A DNA stretch of 62,460 nt from JAHECQ01 sp047638695 (lineage in GTDB: Bacteria; Actinomycetota; Acidimicrobiia; Acidimicrobiales; SZUA-35), in NCBI GenBank assembly GCA_047638695.1, contig JBLINY010000017.1, positions 1 to 62,460 on the forward strand, in the 5' to 3' direction. Every line of letters starts with the position of its first letter. Position 1 is the stretch's first letter. The notes under the pieces were generated by a model, which did not search any database, had not been told where the DNA came from, and was given only the letters and a program-made list of their open reading frames with translations. Positions 50,493-59,443 of this stretch are shown in pieces. Position numbers and translations under genes: made by a program.

Positions 50493-50969
50493 CTAGTTGG
50501 CCCACTTGCCGCCGTCCGGCGCAGCATGATGTCGCAGCTGGTGCGGATGAACGAGAGCCGAACCACTCGGGGGACAGAACATCTCATCATCGTCAACAAA
50601 GATCGTATCTCTTCCGCGGGTTTCTTCGATCAAGAGAGCAAAGTCAGTTTTGCTCCACGCTCGAGCGCCCTCTAGCTCGATACAGCGCTGCGCCGCTGAT
50701 TGGCCAAGCCCGCTCCAAACGATGACCTCGGCGCCCGCTTCAATTCGCTGTCGTACCCACGAAACCACGTGAGTAAGAGGGTCGCCGCTCCGCGTCTCGA
50801 TGGTTCCCATCACATCGACTACCAGAAGCGGCGCAGCTGCTTCCGGTGCTCGGAGTTCGTTGTCCACAAACAGGTAGACGTCCGTCGACCGAGAAAGTCG
50901 CGGCCGCAAGTCGCTGACGCTCGGTGTGGTTTGTCCCCGTGAGTGGCGGTGTAGTTTGGCGATCATCAC
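50493..50969 (-). CDS. HAD-like hypothetical protein
   Basis: A 158-residue protein. The core LLVVDVMGTIETRSGDPLTHVV, given here as LLVVDVMGTIET and SGDPLTHVV, has the D-x-x-G-T of HAD phosphohydrolases (the second Asp is replaced by Met). AEVIVWSGLGQ matches motif II, a Lys lies in ARAWSKTDFALL and DTIFVDDDE looks like motif III/IV. Missing the general-acid Asp makes ordinary phosphatase activity doubtful. The first 30 residues are basic and possibly not part of the protein. It is divergent from the EthD gene with 14 nt between starts. Confidence 0.65.
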   Translation of the reverse strand: MMIAKLHRHSRGQTTPSVSDLRPRLSRSTDVYLFVDNELRAPEAAAPLLVVDVMGTIETRSGDPLTHVVSWVRQRIEAGAEVIVWSGLGQSAAQRCIELEGARAWSKTDFALLIEETRGRDTIFVDDDEMFCPPSGSALVHPHQLRHHAAPDGGKWAN

Positions 50970-50983
50970 GCTGAGGAGGCCCT

Positions 50984-51721
50984 ATGAGTGTCGTGGTAAC
51001 AGCAAGCCCCGGGGCCAAGGTGGTCTACCTGATCAGACGCAAGTCGACGACGTCGCGCGAGGAGCTCGTTGCTCACTGGTTCGCGAACCACATGCCACTG
51101 GTTATCGCTCGCCAGAAGGCCCAGGCCGACCTAGGCAAACCCCACGCTCACCGTTACATCGCCACGTTGTTCGATCCGGGGAGCGACGGGGACCACGCTT
51201 GGGATGGGATGGCCCAGCTGTGGTGGGATCGGGCGTTGCCTCGACCAGCGGTGCCTCTTGGCACCGCACCTACGGACAGTTTCCAAGAGAAAGCCGAGAC
51301 CTATATGCCGTGGCCGACGACGGAGTATGTGGTCATGGACGGGTCGGAGCATCTCGACGTCGAGCCCCTCACGCTGAACCCGCCGTTTCCGTGCACGCGT
51401 TCGGGGTTCGTGAAGATGACGTTCCTGGTGAGGTCGAAGCCGGGCATCGATCACCGTGAGTTGTTCGCTCACTGGCTTGATGTTCATGTGCCCAACGTGG
51501 CGGGAGCGATGGAACAGGTGGGTGGCTTCAGGTATGTGGTGAGTCACAGCCACGAGCCTGACGTCGACCCGTACGCAGGGATGGCCGAGATGTACTTTCA
51601 CGACGCTGAGGGTTGGCCCAATTACCGGCGAGCTATTCAGGACGACGGCATGGGCAGGTGGCTCGATTCGGCAGCCACTGTGGTCATGACCGGGCACACG
51701 GAGATGATCGGAATCCAGTAG
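50984..51721 (+). CDS. EthD-domain protein with two repeats
   Basis: A 245-residue protein made of two EthD-type ferredoxin-like halves: VVYLIRRKSTTSREELVAHW and GFVKMTFLVRSKPGIDHREL with FAHWLDVHVPNVAG, each followed by a family-like Tyr/His-rich strand. The start ATG at 50984 has GAGGAGG upstream. EthD domains accompany monooxygenase and ring-modifying pathways and often bind or isomerise small lipophilic compounds. The exact role is unknown. Confidence 0.85.
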   Translation: MSVVVTASPGAKVVYLIRRKSTTSREELVAHWFANHMPLVIARQKAQADLGKPHAHRYIATLFDPGSDGDHAWDGMAQLWWDRALPRPAVPLGTAPTDSFQEKAETYMPWPTTEYVVMDGSEHLDVEPLTLNPPFPCTRSGFVKMTFLVRSKPGIDHRELFAHWLDVHVPNVAGAMEQVGGFRYVVSHSHEPDVDPYAGMAEMYFHDAEGWPNYRRAIQDDGMGRWLDSAATVVMTGHTEMIGIQ

Positions 51722-51844
51722 GGATCCGGGTTGAGGTCGGCGACCGCCTGATCAGACGGCCAGCCACAATTTGCATGTGGCGAATCCTTACAACAACACC
51801 CGTCCGATATTGCCGAGGACCGATCGGCTGACGACGTGGCGTCG

Positions 51845-52328
51845 CTATCGGACCGTGGTGAGGAACTCCTCGAGCGCCGCGATGTGGTCATCAATTGTGC
51901 GGAGGTTCGTTGGCGTGGTGCCGTAGAACTCCGAGCCGGCGATCATGGTGTTCACCGAGACATGGCTGACGTTGTTGTCGATCGCCCGCTGCATGGCTCG
52001 TTCCCAGCGTGCGGGACCAGATGAGTAGGCCATGGCGAACTCAACGGGAAAGGCCATCGGGTCGCGGTCAGCAGCCACGAGGTGCCCGCGGAGGCCGGTT
52101 CAGGCTCTCTACCGTTTCGCCGCTTGAGGAGGTGAACGCGAACCCGTCGCCGAGTCGCGCGTTCCGGGTCACCCACGCCGGAATCGGCGTCGTCGCCGTT
52201 GTCCTCGAGGTCAGTGCGAACGTGAAGGTGCCGCTGATGTCGTTGTCCGCGTCGATCAGAGGGACCGTGAGGTGGGGACGTCTTTCGAATGCATAGTCGG
52301 GGGGCAGGGGTGCGAGCCGGTGGGTCAT
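51845..52328 (-). pseudogene. LLM-class oxidoreductase remnant, frameshifted and deleted
   Basis: The segment from 52328 down to about 52085 encodes ARLGDGFAFTSSSGETVESLNR, a typical late part of LLM oxidoreductases. The frame then shifts (one extra C in CGGCCTCC) and continues RGHLVAADRDPM... NNVSHVSVNTM ...to 51845. The first three quarters of the barrel are missing: IPAWV is followed almost directly by RLGDG where a longer segment is usual. It is therefore a fragment with a deletion and a single-base insertion. Confidence 0.65.
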
Positions 52329-52471
52329 CGTCGTCGAATGGATCCAGCCCGCAGATGCGGGGCTATGGACTCTCCAGAAGCGGTGGCGCCGTTCTGTCCT
52401 AATGTGTCTTGAGAATCGTAAGGCCAGCTGAGGAAGCGAAGCTTGCGGAGACGAAGATCTGAGGGGCAACC

Positions 52472-53656
52472 GTGGATATCAGCGATTTTCTACCGGCAGA
52501 ATCCATTGACGACACGAGCGACGGCATCTCCGACGAGGAGTTCACAGCGCGCCGTGAGGTCGTAGGCGAGGCCGTGGGAGCGGCCGGTCTCGCCGCCCTG
52601 ATCGGTTTCGGCGACTGTTGGCGTGCGGCGAACGTCTGCTACTTCACACCCTTTCGTCCACTCGACGGCGTATCTGACATCGCCAACTCGGTGGTGTTGA
52701 TCGAGGCCGGCGGCAAGGCGACCCTGTTCGTTTCAGCACAATGCGCTGACGACGCGTCGGAGATGACTACGTTCCCCGTTCGCCCATTGACCGAACTGGT
52801 CGACGCGCTCAGCGAGTTCGCGCTCGACCACCGAGGTGCAACCGTCGGGCTCGGTGGGAGTTACTACATTCCGGCGTCGATACTCGATCGCCTGCACGAG
52901 GGCCTCCACGGTGTGACCCTCGAACCTTCTGCTGTCCTTGCCGAGATCAAGGCGGTGAAGTCCGACGCGGAGGTTGGGCTGCTTCGCAAGGCGGCTCGCT
53001 TGACCGACGCGGCTATGGCCGCCATTCACGGTTTGCTTTCTGATGGTCGGCCACATTCGGAACGGGAAATGTCACATGTCGCCGACATGGCGATGTTGGC
53101 CGGTGGAGCCGACAGGACCGGCTACGACTCAATGGTGCACTCCGGGCATCGCGCCGGCTACAACCTGGCACGCCCGACCGATCGGATCGTCCAGCCGGGC
53201 GAGCTCGTGATGACAGACATCGGAGCCCGGTACAGGGGATACGTCGCTGATGGCGGCCGGGGATTCGCTGTGGGCGAGGTCGATACGCAGAAACGGGCAA
53301 TAATCGAATCGGCGGCAGAAGCGGTAGAAGCCGGGCTGGCGGCGGCGAAGCCGGGCATGCTGGCCAGCGAACTCAACGCGGTCATCCAAGCTGACCTGGT
53401 GAGGAGTGGTTTCGAGCAGTATTCGAGCGAGGCGCGAGGCCACGGCACTGGTCACGGCACCGGAATGGACCCAGAAGAGGAAGCGCCGTGGATCGGACCA
53501 GGCAACGACACTGTGCTTCGGGAAAACATGGTGTTCACCATGAAGGCCACCATCACGGTCCCCAGGGTCGGGGGCTTACGAACCGAGCACATTGTCCGCC
53601 TGGCCTCCGATGGCATTGAAACACTCGACAACTTCCCGCTGCGCCTCTACTGGTGA
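52472..53656 (+). CDS. M24 (pita-bread) family protein, Xaa-Pro peptidase-like, altered metal site
   Basis: A 394-residue two-domain protein with a creatinase-type N-terminal domain (1-150) and an M24 domain. Metal ligands Asp in MTDIGARY, Asp in YVADGGRGF, His in GHGTGHGTGM and Glu in LRTEHIV are kept, but the Glu of the standard FTIEPG motif is Lys (VFTMKATIT). So one metal-binding residue is lost and the normal two-metal aminopeptidase reaction is doubtful; a creatinase-like or other use is possible. GTG start at 52472 with GAGGGG upstream. Confidence 0.85.
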   Translation: MDISDFLPAESIDDTSDGISDEEFTARREVVGEAVGAAGLAALIGFGDCWRAANVCYFTPFRPLDGVSDIANSVVLIEAGGKATLFVSAQCADDASEMTTFPVRPLTELVDALSEFALDHRGATVGLGGSYYIPASILDRLHEGLHGVTLEPSAVLAEIKAVKSDAEVGLLRKAARLTDAAMAAIHGLLSDGRPHSEREMSHVADMAMLAGGADRTGYDSMVHSGHRAGYNLARPTDRIVQPGELVMTDIGARYRGYVADGGRGFAVGEVDTQKRAIIESAAEAVEAGLAAAKPGMLASELNAVIQADLVRSGFEQYSSEARGHGTGHGTGMDPEEEAPWIGPGNDTVLRENMVFTMKATITVPRVGGLRTEHIVRLASDGIETLDNFPLRLYW

Positions 53657-53699
53657 TACCCGCTGGCTGATGGCGGTGAGCACGTCGGGCCGGCGTCTG

Positions 53700-54105
53700 C
53701 GACGGGGAGAGTGATTGCCAATCCGCTGCCCAGCCAGCAACCGCGGGCCGCGCCGCCCGATTCAACACCGACCCGAAACAATCGCCACCTCGCTCCTGGG
53801 CGTCACCGGTATGCAAACCCATCCGTACCCGAACTGTCGCCAATCCGGGCCACGCCTCACCAGCCAACCGGTTTGAACACTTAGCGCTGCATCAACCGCA
53901 TCCCCAGCGCGAGTGATCGCGGCAGCGAAGGCATCCCCCGCAGTCGAAAACACATACCCACCATGACCTCAATCGCCGAACGAAGAATCAAATCATGAGG
54001 CTCTAACGCCGCCAGCGTTCCCGCCGGATGCTCCTCCCAAAGCCGCGTCGACCCCTCAACATCGGTGAACAGAAACGTCACCGTCCCAGTCGGTCGCTCA
54101 GCCAT
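53700..54105 (-). pseudogene. class III adenylate/guanylate cyclase fragment with several frameshifts
   Basis: From ATG 54105 the frame reads MAERPTGTVTFLFTDVEGST and RLWEEHP, the standard start of a class III cyclase homology domain. After VMVGMCF the normal continuation FSTAGDAFAAAITRAGDA is in a second frame, and AWPGLATVRVRMGLHTGD with CFGSVLNRAAR is in a third. The domain ends near 53700. At least two frameshifts break it, and the C-terminal ATPase/TPR part is absent. Confidence 0.8.
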
Positions 54106-54227
54106 GCCCGAGTAGCTTCCCACGCCGCCCATGACCCTCTTGAATCAGCCGTCAAGACCACCCGGCATTACCGGTTCTGCGCCACTTCAGGGGCATTTCA
54201 GGAGCGACGTTCTACTCGGCTGAGACC

Positions 54228-54545
54228 TCAGACTCCGAGAATGGCTCGAAGGCCTTCGTCGATGTCGTCGATCAAAATGTTGGGCAACCGACCGGCTTGT
54301 TCGCTGAGCAGCGAGCGGTCGATCAATTCAAGACCGAGCGGCACAGCAACAGCGTCCTTTGGCAACCCGCTGGCTGTCGCCGGCAGAAACACATTCGCGG
54401 CGATGCCCGCCCGAGCGACGTTTGAGGTCACGGGCACAACGTGGGTCTGCCAGACATTCACGCTGAGCACATCCTCGGAGGACACAACGACACATGGTCG
54501 CCGCTTGTCGAGTTCAATCCAGTGCACAGCACCTCTGGCTACCAC
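54228..54545 (-). CDS. MazF/PemK-family toxin
   Basis: A 105-residue protein with the CcdB/MazF fold: GAVHWIELDKRRPCVVVSSE, then VNVWQTHVVPVTSN, AVAVPLGLELID. Such toxins cut single-stranded RNA. It overlaps the antitoxin gene by 7 nt in the usual antitoxin-then-toxin order on the same strand, so the pair looks like an intact type II system. Confidence 0.88.
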   Translation of the reverse strand: MVARGAVHWIELDKRRPCVVVSSEDVLSVNVWQTHVVPVTSNVARAGIAANVFLPATASGLPKDAVAVPLGLELIDRSLLSEQAGRLPNILIDDIDEGLRAILGV

Positions 54546-54772
54546 GGTGCAGAACGCTCCATCCGATCCAATGCTGCCGACGATTCCTCTACGGTCGGGG
54601 GCAGGGCACCCGCAAGTTCGGCGTCAGCCAACAGCTGCTGAGAGAGACCCAAGCCGGAATGAGTGGCGGCGTAGTGGCGGAGCTGATCGGCAACCCATGC
54701 GGAGAACGGCACATCGAGGCTGTCGATAATCGGCAGGACGTCATCCGGAACGCTGATGGTCTTGTTCGGCAT
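54539..54772 (-). CDS. ribbon-helix-helix-like antitoxin of the MazF pair
   Basis: A 77-residue protein: MPNKTISVPDDVLPIIDSLD (a strand and helix like RHH antitoxins), FSAWVADQLRHYA, then an acidic Ala-rich tail that should bind the toxin (ending ALDRMERSAPW). ATG at 54772 is chosen for similarity to antitoxin starts; an ATG at 54787 in frame adds MYDTY. A palindrome covers both start codons and probably serves autoregulation. Confidence 0.8.
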   Translation of the reverse strand: MPNKTISVPDDVLPIIDSLDVPFSAWVADQLRHYAATHSGLGLSQQLLADAELAGALPPTVEESSAALDRMERSAPW

Positions 54773-54787
54773 GTACGTATCGTACAT
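54771..54787. promoter_or_regulatory. 17-bp palindrome over the antitoxin start codons
   Basis: ATGTACG-TAT-CGTACAT is a perfect inverted repeat of 7-bp arms that spans both possible antitoxin ATG codons (54772 and 54787). It fits an autoregulatory operator for a type II antitoxin or a structured translation start. Confidence 0.5.
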
Positions 54788-55472
54788 ACACGGGTAGCAC
54801 GCATACTGTTTTCCGGGATTGATTCACCCACCAAATCGCGATCGGCACTTGAGATCGGGTGAGCTGAGCGGTCGTTCGAGGTCACACATAATCCCGCCGA
54901 CCAGCCCAGTCGCCAGCGCCACAGAACCACGATATGTGGCACCTCTAAGCCGGTTAAACCCGCCGCACAATCTCGGGTTTCGATCGTTCGTTGCTAGCTA
55001 GTCGCAACCTCCGGCTCTGGAGAGGTCTAGGGGGAGAAGGACATCAGGTTGTTCTGGTGCACCTCCCGTTCGGTGTCCCAGTTCATCTCCGAGCGCACCC
55101 ACGATCAGGGTTCGAACGTCAGCGCCCACCATCGAGATCCGTTGCGATAGCGCTCCGTGCGAATCGAAAGGTTTCGGCGCCTCCGGCGTCGAAACGGACG
55201 CTGCGGTGTGCTTGGCCGGTCTCCCAGTCGGTCTCGAATGAGCGGATCGCTGTTCGATCCGGTGGCGTCCACCAAAGACACCGAGGATTACCCCCATATC
55301 TACACTTACAGCTCGCCAGATCTGGTGGGCAGTCCGTGAGCGTTACCGAGTGGTCTGCTCGCTCATGGGTCCCGTTGTGTGGTCGTCAGTGCTGTAGAGG
55401 ATGTTTTGCAACTTTGGCGCGCGATGCAGCTCGCCTGGCGTAGTTGTCGTAGGGCGCGGGTGTCTGGTCCAC
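54788..55472. other. no intact gene seen
   Basis: All six frames are closed within about 100 codons and none has a family signature. A short minus-strand stretch near 55130-55200 reads SVRFDAGGAETFRFARSAIA, which could be a worn coding fragment, but no family can be named. Confidence 0.5.
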
Positions 55473-56801
55473 CTATGTTGGGTGCGACGAGCGAGCCACG
55501 AGGGCTTGCATATGGCGGACGGCCTCGTCGAGCGTCAGGTGATGACCGTCGGTCCAGGCAGCGCGGAACGGCTCCTCTCCCCAACTCTCCCGGAGCTCTG
55601 GTAGAAGGCGTTCACGGCGGCGGACGTACACCTCGTAACCAGTCTCGTCGCGAGCTATGAGCTGCCTGTCTGCAACCGCGAATGCTGTGACTGCAGCCGC
55701 CGGCTCCCCGGCGCGTGCGAGAGCTAAGGCGAGATCCTCGAACATCAGCCCGTAGGCGATGGTCTGGCCGCGGTCCACCATTGCTGGGAGCACCGCAGCG
55801 AGATCCTCGGCGGCTCCCCGATCGTCCCCGGCAGCCAACTTGTTCAGAGCCAAGTGGTACTCGATGAACGTCCCATTCTTCGTGTCCCCGACCTGCGCAA
55901 TCTCTTCCAGGCACTGGATTAGCAAGGCGGTCGATCTCTCGAGATCTCGCGGTCTCCAACAGACTCCAGCGGAGTAGCGCAACAAGTGACCGGGGAACGC
56001 GTCGCGCAGGAGACCCGGGAACGTGTCGTTCTCTATGACGAGCTCGATGGCGCGATCGATGTTCCCAGCCTGGAAGTGCTGGATAGGGACGGTCCACCGA
56101 AGGAAGGTCAGCACGCTTCGCTCATTAACCTGGTTGGCCACGTGAATCGCTTCCTCGGCCAGTGCAATGCCCCGTTCGGTGTCGTCGCGAAGGACGATCG
56201 CGTTGTGCGCTGCGATCGCCAATGCGACGGCGCGGGCCTCAACGGAAAGGTCCGGTCGCTCTACCAGCGCATCGACGAGCGCTTCGGCTCGTTGCTCCTC
56301 TCCGGTGTTGACGAGTACGAGCGCTGCGAGCCCTTTGTCCAAGTCAGTGAAGGGTGACCCGGCTTCAGCGGCGGCCACCGTTTCAGCGAAACGCTTCGTG
56401 AACGAGAATCCAAGGCCTCCGATGGTGACAATGATGGGCCCCAGCGCGGCGAAGATCTCCCCGGCAATTGTTGGCCTGTGATCCAACGCCCATGCAAAGG
56501 CGGCGTCGATGTCGTCTTCGTCCGCAAGCAGAGCGGCGAGGACGGCTCGGTAGTTCTGGTCGGGCTCGTTAAGTGCACTGGTCCGCTTGTCGGTCAGATC
56601 TGCTCGCATGATCGCGTGGCGCTGGCGAGTTTCCTCGATTGCGTCTCCGGCATCGAGGCGGTCCAGCGCGTAGGCCCTCATAGTGTCGAGGAGCCTGTAC
56701 CTGGTGGCACCAGACGATCGCGTTGCGGTGATGAGGGACTTCGCCTCAAGGTCCTCAAGCAGGTCGGCGACGTCGAGATCGTCGAGGTTGGGGCTCGCCA
56801 C
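55473..56801 (-). pseudogene. C-terminal fragment of an NB-ARC/TPR regulator (AfsR/cyclase-ATPase type)
   Basis: A 442-codon open frame. It begins in the middle of the protein: FTGSFDLDAAAGVA lies just upstream in the same frame (homology back to about 56860), then DLEAKSLITATRSSGATRYR and LLDTMRAYALDRLDAG, the winged-helix segment after an NB-ARC domain. TPR-like helices fill the rest. The cyclase and nucleotide-binding parts that normally precede it are absent, and the sequence changes abruptly near 56860 to an unrelated plus-strand gene. It has no start of its own that fits a domain boundary, so it is called a fragment. Confidence 0.75.
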
Positions 56802-56890
56802 GCCTGCGGCTGCATCGAGGTCGAACGAGCCCGTGAAAACTCCGGCGTCGGACTCCCGCCGCCGCAGGCCGGGCCGCTGGCGCTCCGAAC

Positions 56891-57199
56891 GTGATCAAGT
56901 CCGCCACCGACGTCGTCGACAACCTCAACAAGAACCACGAGCTCGTCAGCGGCGTCGACATGTACGTCACCATCACCCGCACGTGCTGCGTGAATGCGTG
57001 GTGGAGCGGCACGTACTGGAAAGACTGCGATCCGGTGGTCGTCGTGGTCGGCCCGCCCAGCGGCACCTACGGCAAGAGCGCCATCGGAGGCGACACCGCA
57101 TGGGAGAGCAAGATGCTGAACAAGAAGTCCATGCCCATTCTTCTGCCGGGCATCATCACAGACGCCATCGGTCAAGCGGTGAAGATGGGCGCCTGTTGA
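56891..57199 (+). CDS. hypothetical Cys-containing protein
   Basis: A 102-codon frame with GTG at 56891 and strong G/C third positions, so it is probably coding. It starts MIKSATDVVDNLNKNHELVS, has Tyr/Trp/Cys-rich middle (TRTCCVNAWW, YWKDCDP) and ends GQAVKMGAC. Similar residues appear in frame upstream of the GTG (GAPNVIKSA), so the N-terminus may be truncated at the junction near 56870. No family is recognised. Confidence 0.5.
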   Translation: MIKSATDVVDNLNKNHELVSGVDMYVTITRTCCVNAWWSGTYWKDCDPVVVVVGPPSGTYGKSAIGGDTAWESKMLNKKSMPILLPGIITDAIGQAVKMGAC

Positions 57200-57304
57200 G
57201 TCCTCAGTCAGGATCTGATCAGGGGCTTTTCAGTTGCGAGGCATCTACAGGCTCGCCCGGCATCAGCACAACTGTCAGGTTGAAGCCTCACTCGACGTCA
57301 GTGT

Positions 57305-57577
57305 TCATGACCAACGCCAAGCGAGAATGCGCTCACGTTCAACCCCGTCGCGGATTGCAGCGGTGCGTTCATGGAACCGCGACCAGAACACCTCCTCGCT
57401 GCCCTTGATGTCGTATTCTCCAAGCGATGAGAACGAGGCGACCGTGACCCCTGGTCTGCTCACCTCAGCAATCTGCTCCGACGTCTCGGTGACTCCGCTG
57501 CCACCCTGGTCGAGGACGAGTTCCTCACAATCAACGGCGACGATGTCGCCCGGATCAACGTCGAGCCGTCGGACCAT
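57305..57577 (-). CDS. possible small protein or regulator fragment
   Basis: A 90-codon frame, extending without stops to about 57740, with moderately good codon bias. The end FSSLGEYDIKGSEEVFWSRF resembles the LGEHRLKG segment that closes class III cyclase domains, so this may be another cyclase remnant. Evidence is weak and no start is convincing. Confidence 0.3.
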   Translation of the reverse strand: MVRRLDVDPGDIVAVDCEELVLDQGGSGVTETSEQIAEVSRPGVTVASFSSLGEYDIKGSEEVFWSRFHERTAAIRDGVERERILAWRWS

Positions 57578-58179
57578 CTCCGTCTTGACCTCGTCAACCG
57601 AGTCACCGCACGCGAGACGTCCGGGGTCGCCGGAACCGACGGTAAGGATGAGATCGAGGGCGACCCCCGGTAACGACGGATCCAGGCGAGAAGGGCAACG
57701 TGGGACCGGCTGGGTCGGTCTCTGGGTTGCCCCCGGTCGGCGAGTTCACCCTGCGCCAAATTGTCAAGGACGCAATCCTTGAGTGCGGCGGCATCTTCGA
57801 AAGTTCAGGCGCTACCGGATGCTCTAACCCGACGCTCAACGCTGTTGAGGTTGGTGCGACCTTTTACCAGGTTGCGTCGTTTGCCGTCATTTGCCAGACA
57901 TCGACGGCCGAACGATCTCATTGCCGGCTATGAGCGCTTGACTCGACCCACTGCGACGTTGTTCTGATCGCCGGTTCGACCCGTCCGGTATCGCCGCCCA
58001 CAACGACTCGGGGCCAGTCCCAAATGACTTCCGCTAGTGCGGGCTACAGGACGGGCAGTGAACGTCCCGACGGCGATCGAGACAACCGCTCGATCACGGC
58101 ACGGATGGAGCGGTGGTCCACGGCGGTCCCGCGGAGCCGTTACCGAGTGTCTTCACGATCAGGTCCTTCGCTGTCAGGA
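57578..58179. other. no convincing gene
   Basis: This stretch has only short frames on both strands. Plus-strand frames such as MGPAGSVSGLPPVGEF (57700) have no family signature and poor codon bias. It is taken as degenerate intergenic DNA of the accessory zone. Confidence 0.5.
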
Positions 58180-58275
58180 CTAGTGTTCGAGTTCTTCGGC
58201 GAGGAGTTCGGTGTTGAGGGCGAGGCGTCGTTTGGCCACGGTGAGGTCGGTGGAGCGCTGTGCAGCTTCGCTCAT
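58180..58275 (-). CDS. 31-residue small protein of unknown function
   Basis: MSEAAQRSTDLTVAKRRLAL plus NTELLAEELEH. Its ATG overlaps the stop of a frame of about 73 codons upstream (ATGA at 58272-58275) that reads GEYLLLFACFDHDTGNDERT and ISPYGQVILDQLVNGWP and has no ATG/GTG start of its own. The pair sits immediately after an IS481 remnant, so it may be a cargo or truncated gene. Helical and charged; function unknown. Confidence 0.4.
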   Translation of the reverse strand: MSEAAQRSTDLTVAKRRLALNTELLAEELEH

Positions 58276-58493
58276 AAGTTTGCCCCATTGTTTTCGCGTG
58301 GCCAGCCGTTGACGAGTTGGTCGAGGATGACCTGGCCGTATGGGCTGATCCGACCCTGGAGTCCTGCGAGCAAGACCTTTGTGCGTTCGTCGTTGCCGGT
58401 GTCGTGGTCGAAGCAGGCGAACAAGAGCAGGTACTCGCCTTCCTGGCCGACAATGCGCCCGCTGACTTCGGTCCTGGCGGCGTCAGGCGGGCA
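58272..58493 (-). pseudogene. start-less coding fragment before the 31-residue ORF
   Basis: An open frame with good codon bias: RTEVSGRIVGQEGEYLLLF, then CFDHDTGNDERTKVLLAGLQ and ISPYGQVILDQLVNGWPREN. It is bounded upstream by TAA at 58494 and lacks a usable start. The IS481 transposase start lies in another frame over the same DNA upstream. It appears to be the distal part of a gene cut by the element. Confidence 0.4.
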
Positions 58494-58563
58494 TTACGGT
58501 GAGACATGAGGACCTCTTGGTCATTGTGTGGACAGCGATCTCCACAATGCCCGGAGGTCCTCA
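58472..58563 (-). mobile_element. IS481-family left end: leader hairpin and first transposase codons
   Basis: The minus strand shows a hairpin with perfect arms TGAGGACCTC (58507-58516) and GAGGTCCTCA (58554-58563) with an inner near-repeat around CATTGTG/CACAATG, then ATG at 58507 and MSHRNARLTPPG. MSHRNARLT is the typical start of IS481-type transposases. The helix-turn-helix and DDE regions do not follow; the frame becomes unrelated after about twelve codons. Confidence 0.65.
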
Positions 58564-58604
58564 CCCAGTCACGGAACTGTCACCAACGTCTCCACCGAGT
58601 ACAG

Positions 58605-58782
58605 CTAGCAGGCTGATGAAAAGCTCCGTCTCCGCCTCGTGGTCGCCAAGCATCATGGCCGAACCACCCGATTTCGGCACTCTCCGCGTCAGAAACTGCG
58701 GTCCAGAGGGTGCTGGCGACTGCGGTGAGTGGCCTCGGTCGGCATGAAAGTTCTTCCCAGGCCTTTTTCAGCACCCTGCTAG
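58605..58782. mobile_element. miniature inverted-repeat element with CTAG duplications
   Basis: TAGCAGGCTGATGAAAA (58606-58622) and the reverse complement of 58765-58781 (TAGCAGGGTGCTGAAAA) match at 15 of 17 positions. CTAG is found at both borders (58605-58608 and 58779-58782), as expected for a four-base target duplication. The 178-bp interval has no transposase. The right border forms the stop codon of the DUF3237 gene. Confidence 0.7.
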
Positions 58783-59210
58783 TCGGCTGTGAGCTTCACT
58801 TCGTACATGGTGTATTCGAGTCGCCCTGTGCTCTGGTCAAGTTGACCGGCTCCCAAGGCTTGCACGCTGTTGAGCCACCCATACCGCTCGTCGCCGGTCT
58901 GGAAGGTTGGCGCTGAAGCAATGAGGCCGGTACCCATGTTGGCCCTGCCGCCGTACTCGACGAAGATGAACGCCCCGTCGTCGGTCTTCAGGGTGAGGCG
59001 GACATCGAGACAGCCAAGGCCATCGTCGCCCATGGAGAGCCAATCGGCGGCGTCGTTCGTCGCCAAGGTGGCATTTACACGATCGCTGGTCATTGTCACT
59101 TCGGTGACGTCAACAACAAGTCGTGCTCCTTTGGGGCCGGCCCCAACATCGATCATGTCGCCAAGTTGAGCAACAATCGTTCCCATTGGTACCAGTTCTG
59201 CGTGAGCCAT
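58779..59210 (-). CDS. DUF3237 family protein
   Basis: A 143-residue beta-barrel-type protein: MAHAELVPMGTIVAQLGDMI, GPKGARLVVDVTEV, GLGCLDVRLTLKTDDGAFIF with VEYGGRANMG and late YGWLNSVQALGAG. This is the standard length and pattern of DUF3237. The last residues and TAG come from the miniature element at 58605-58782, so the C-terminus may have been changed by that insertion. Function of the family is not established, but members occur near catabolic genes. Confidence 0.85.
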   Translation of the reverse strand: MAHAELVPMGTIVAQLGDMIDVGAGPKGARLVVDVTEVTMTSDRVNATLATNDAADWLSMGDDGLGCLDVRLTLKTDDGAFIFVEYGGRANMGTGLIASAPTFQTGDERYGWLNSVQALGAGQLDQSTGRLEYTMYEVKLTAD

Positions 59211-59443
59211 ATTTGCCTCGTTCCGATTACGGCCGAACCACGGCGGTCAAGCGCGGCGTTAGTTAACCACATCTCTCAAAGCCACGCTGGAGACAAACAG
59301 GCCCCGCAGCCAAACGGCCCGCGACGGTTCGAAACGAACGATTGCCTGTTCCCCACCCCGATCGCGGCGCAGTCGGCCCGGTCGTTGACCGTGGGGCGTC
59401 GCTGAGAGGACTCCGTTTGTCGGCCACGTTCAACAACATCCAC

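Noticed and set aside
58094..58564. 156-codon minus-strand frame over the IS481 remnant
   Set aside because: Only its first codons (MSHRNARLT) match a transposase; the rest is Thr/Arg/Pro-rich out-of-frame sequence.
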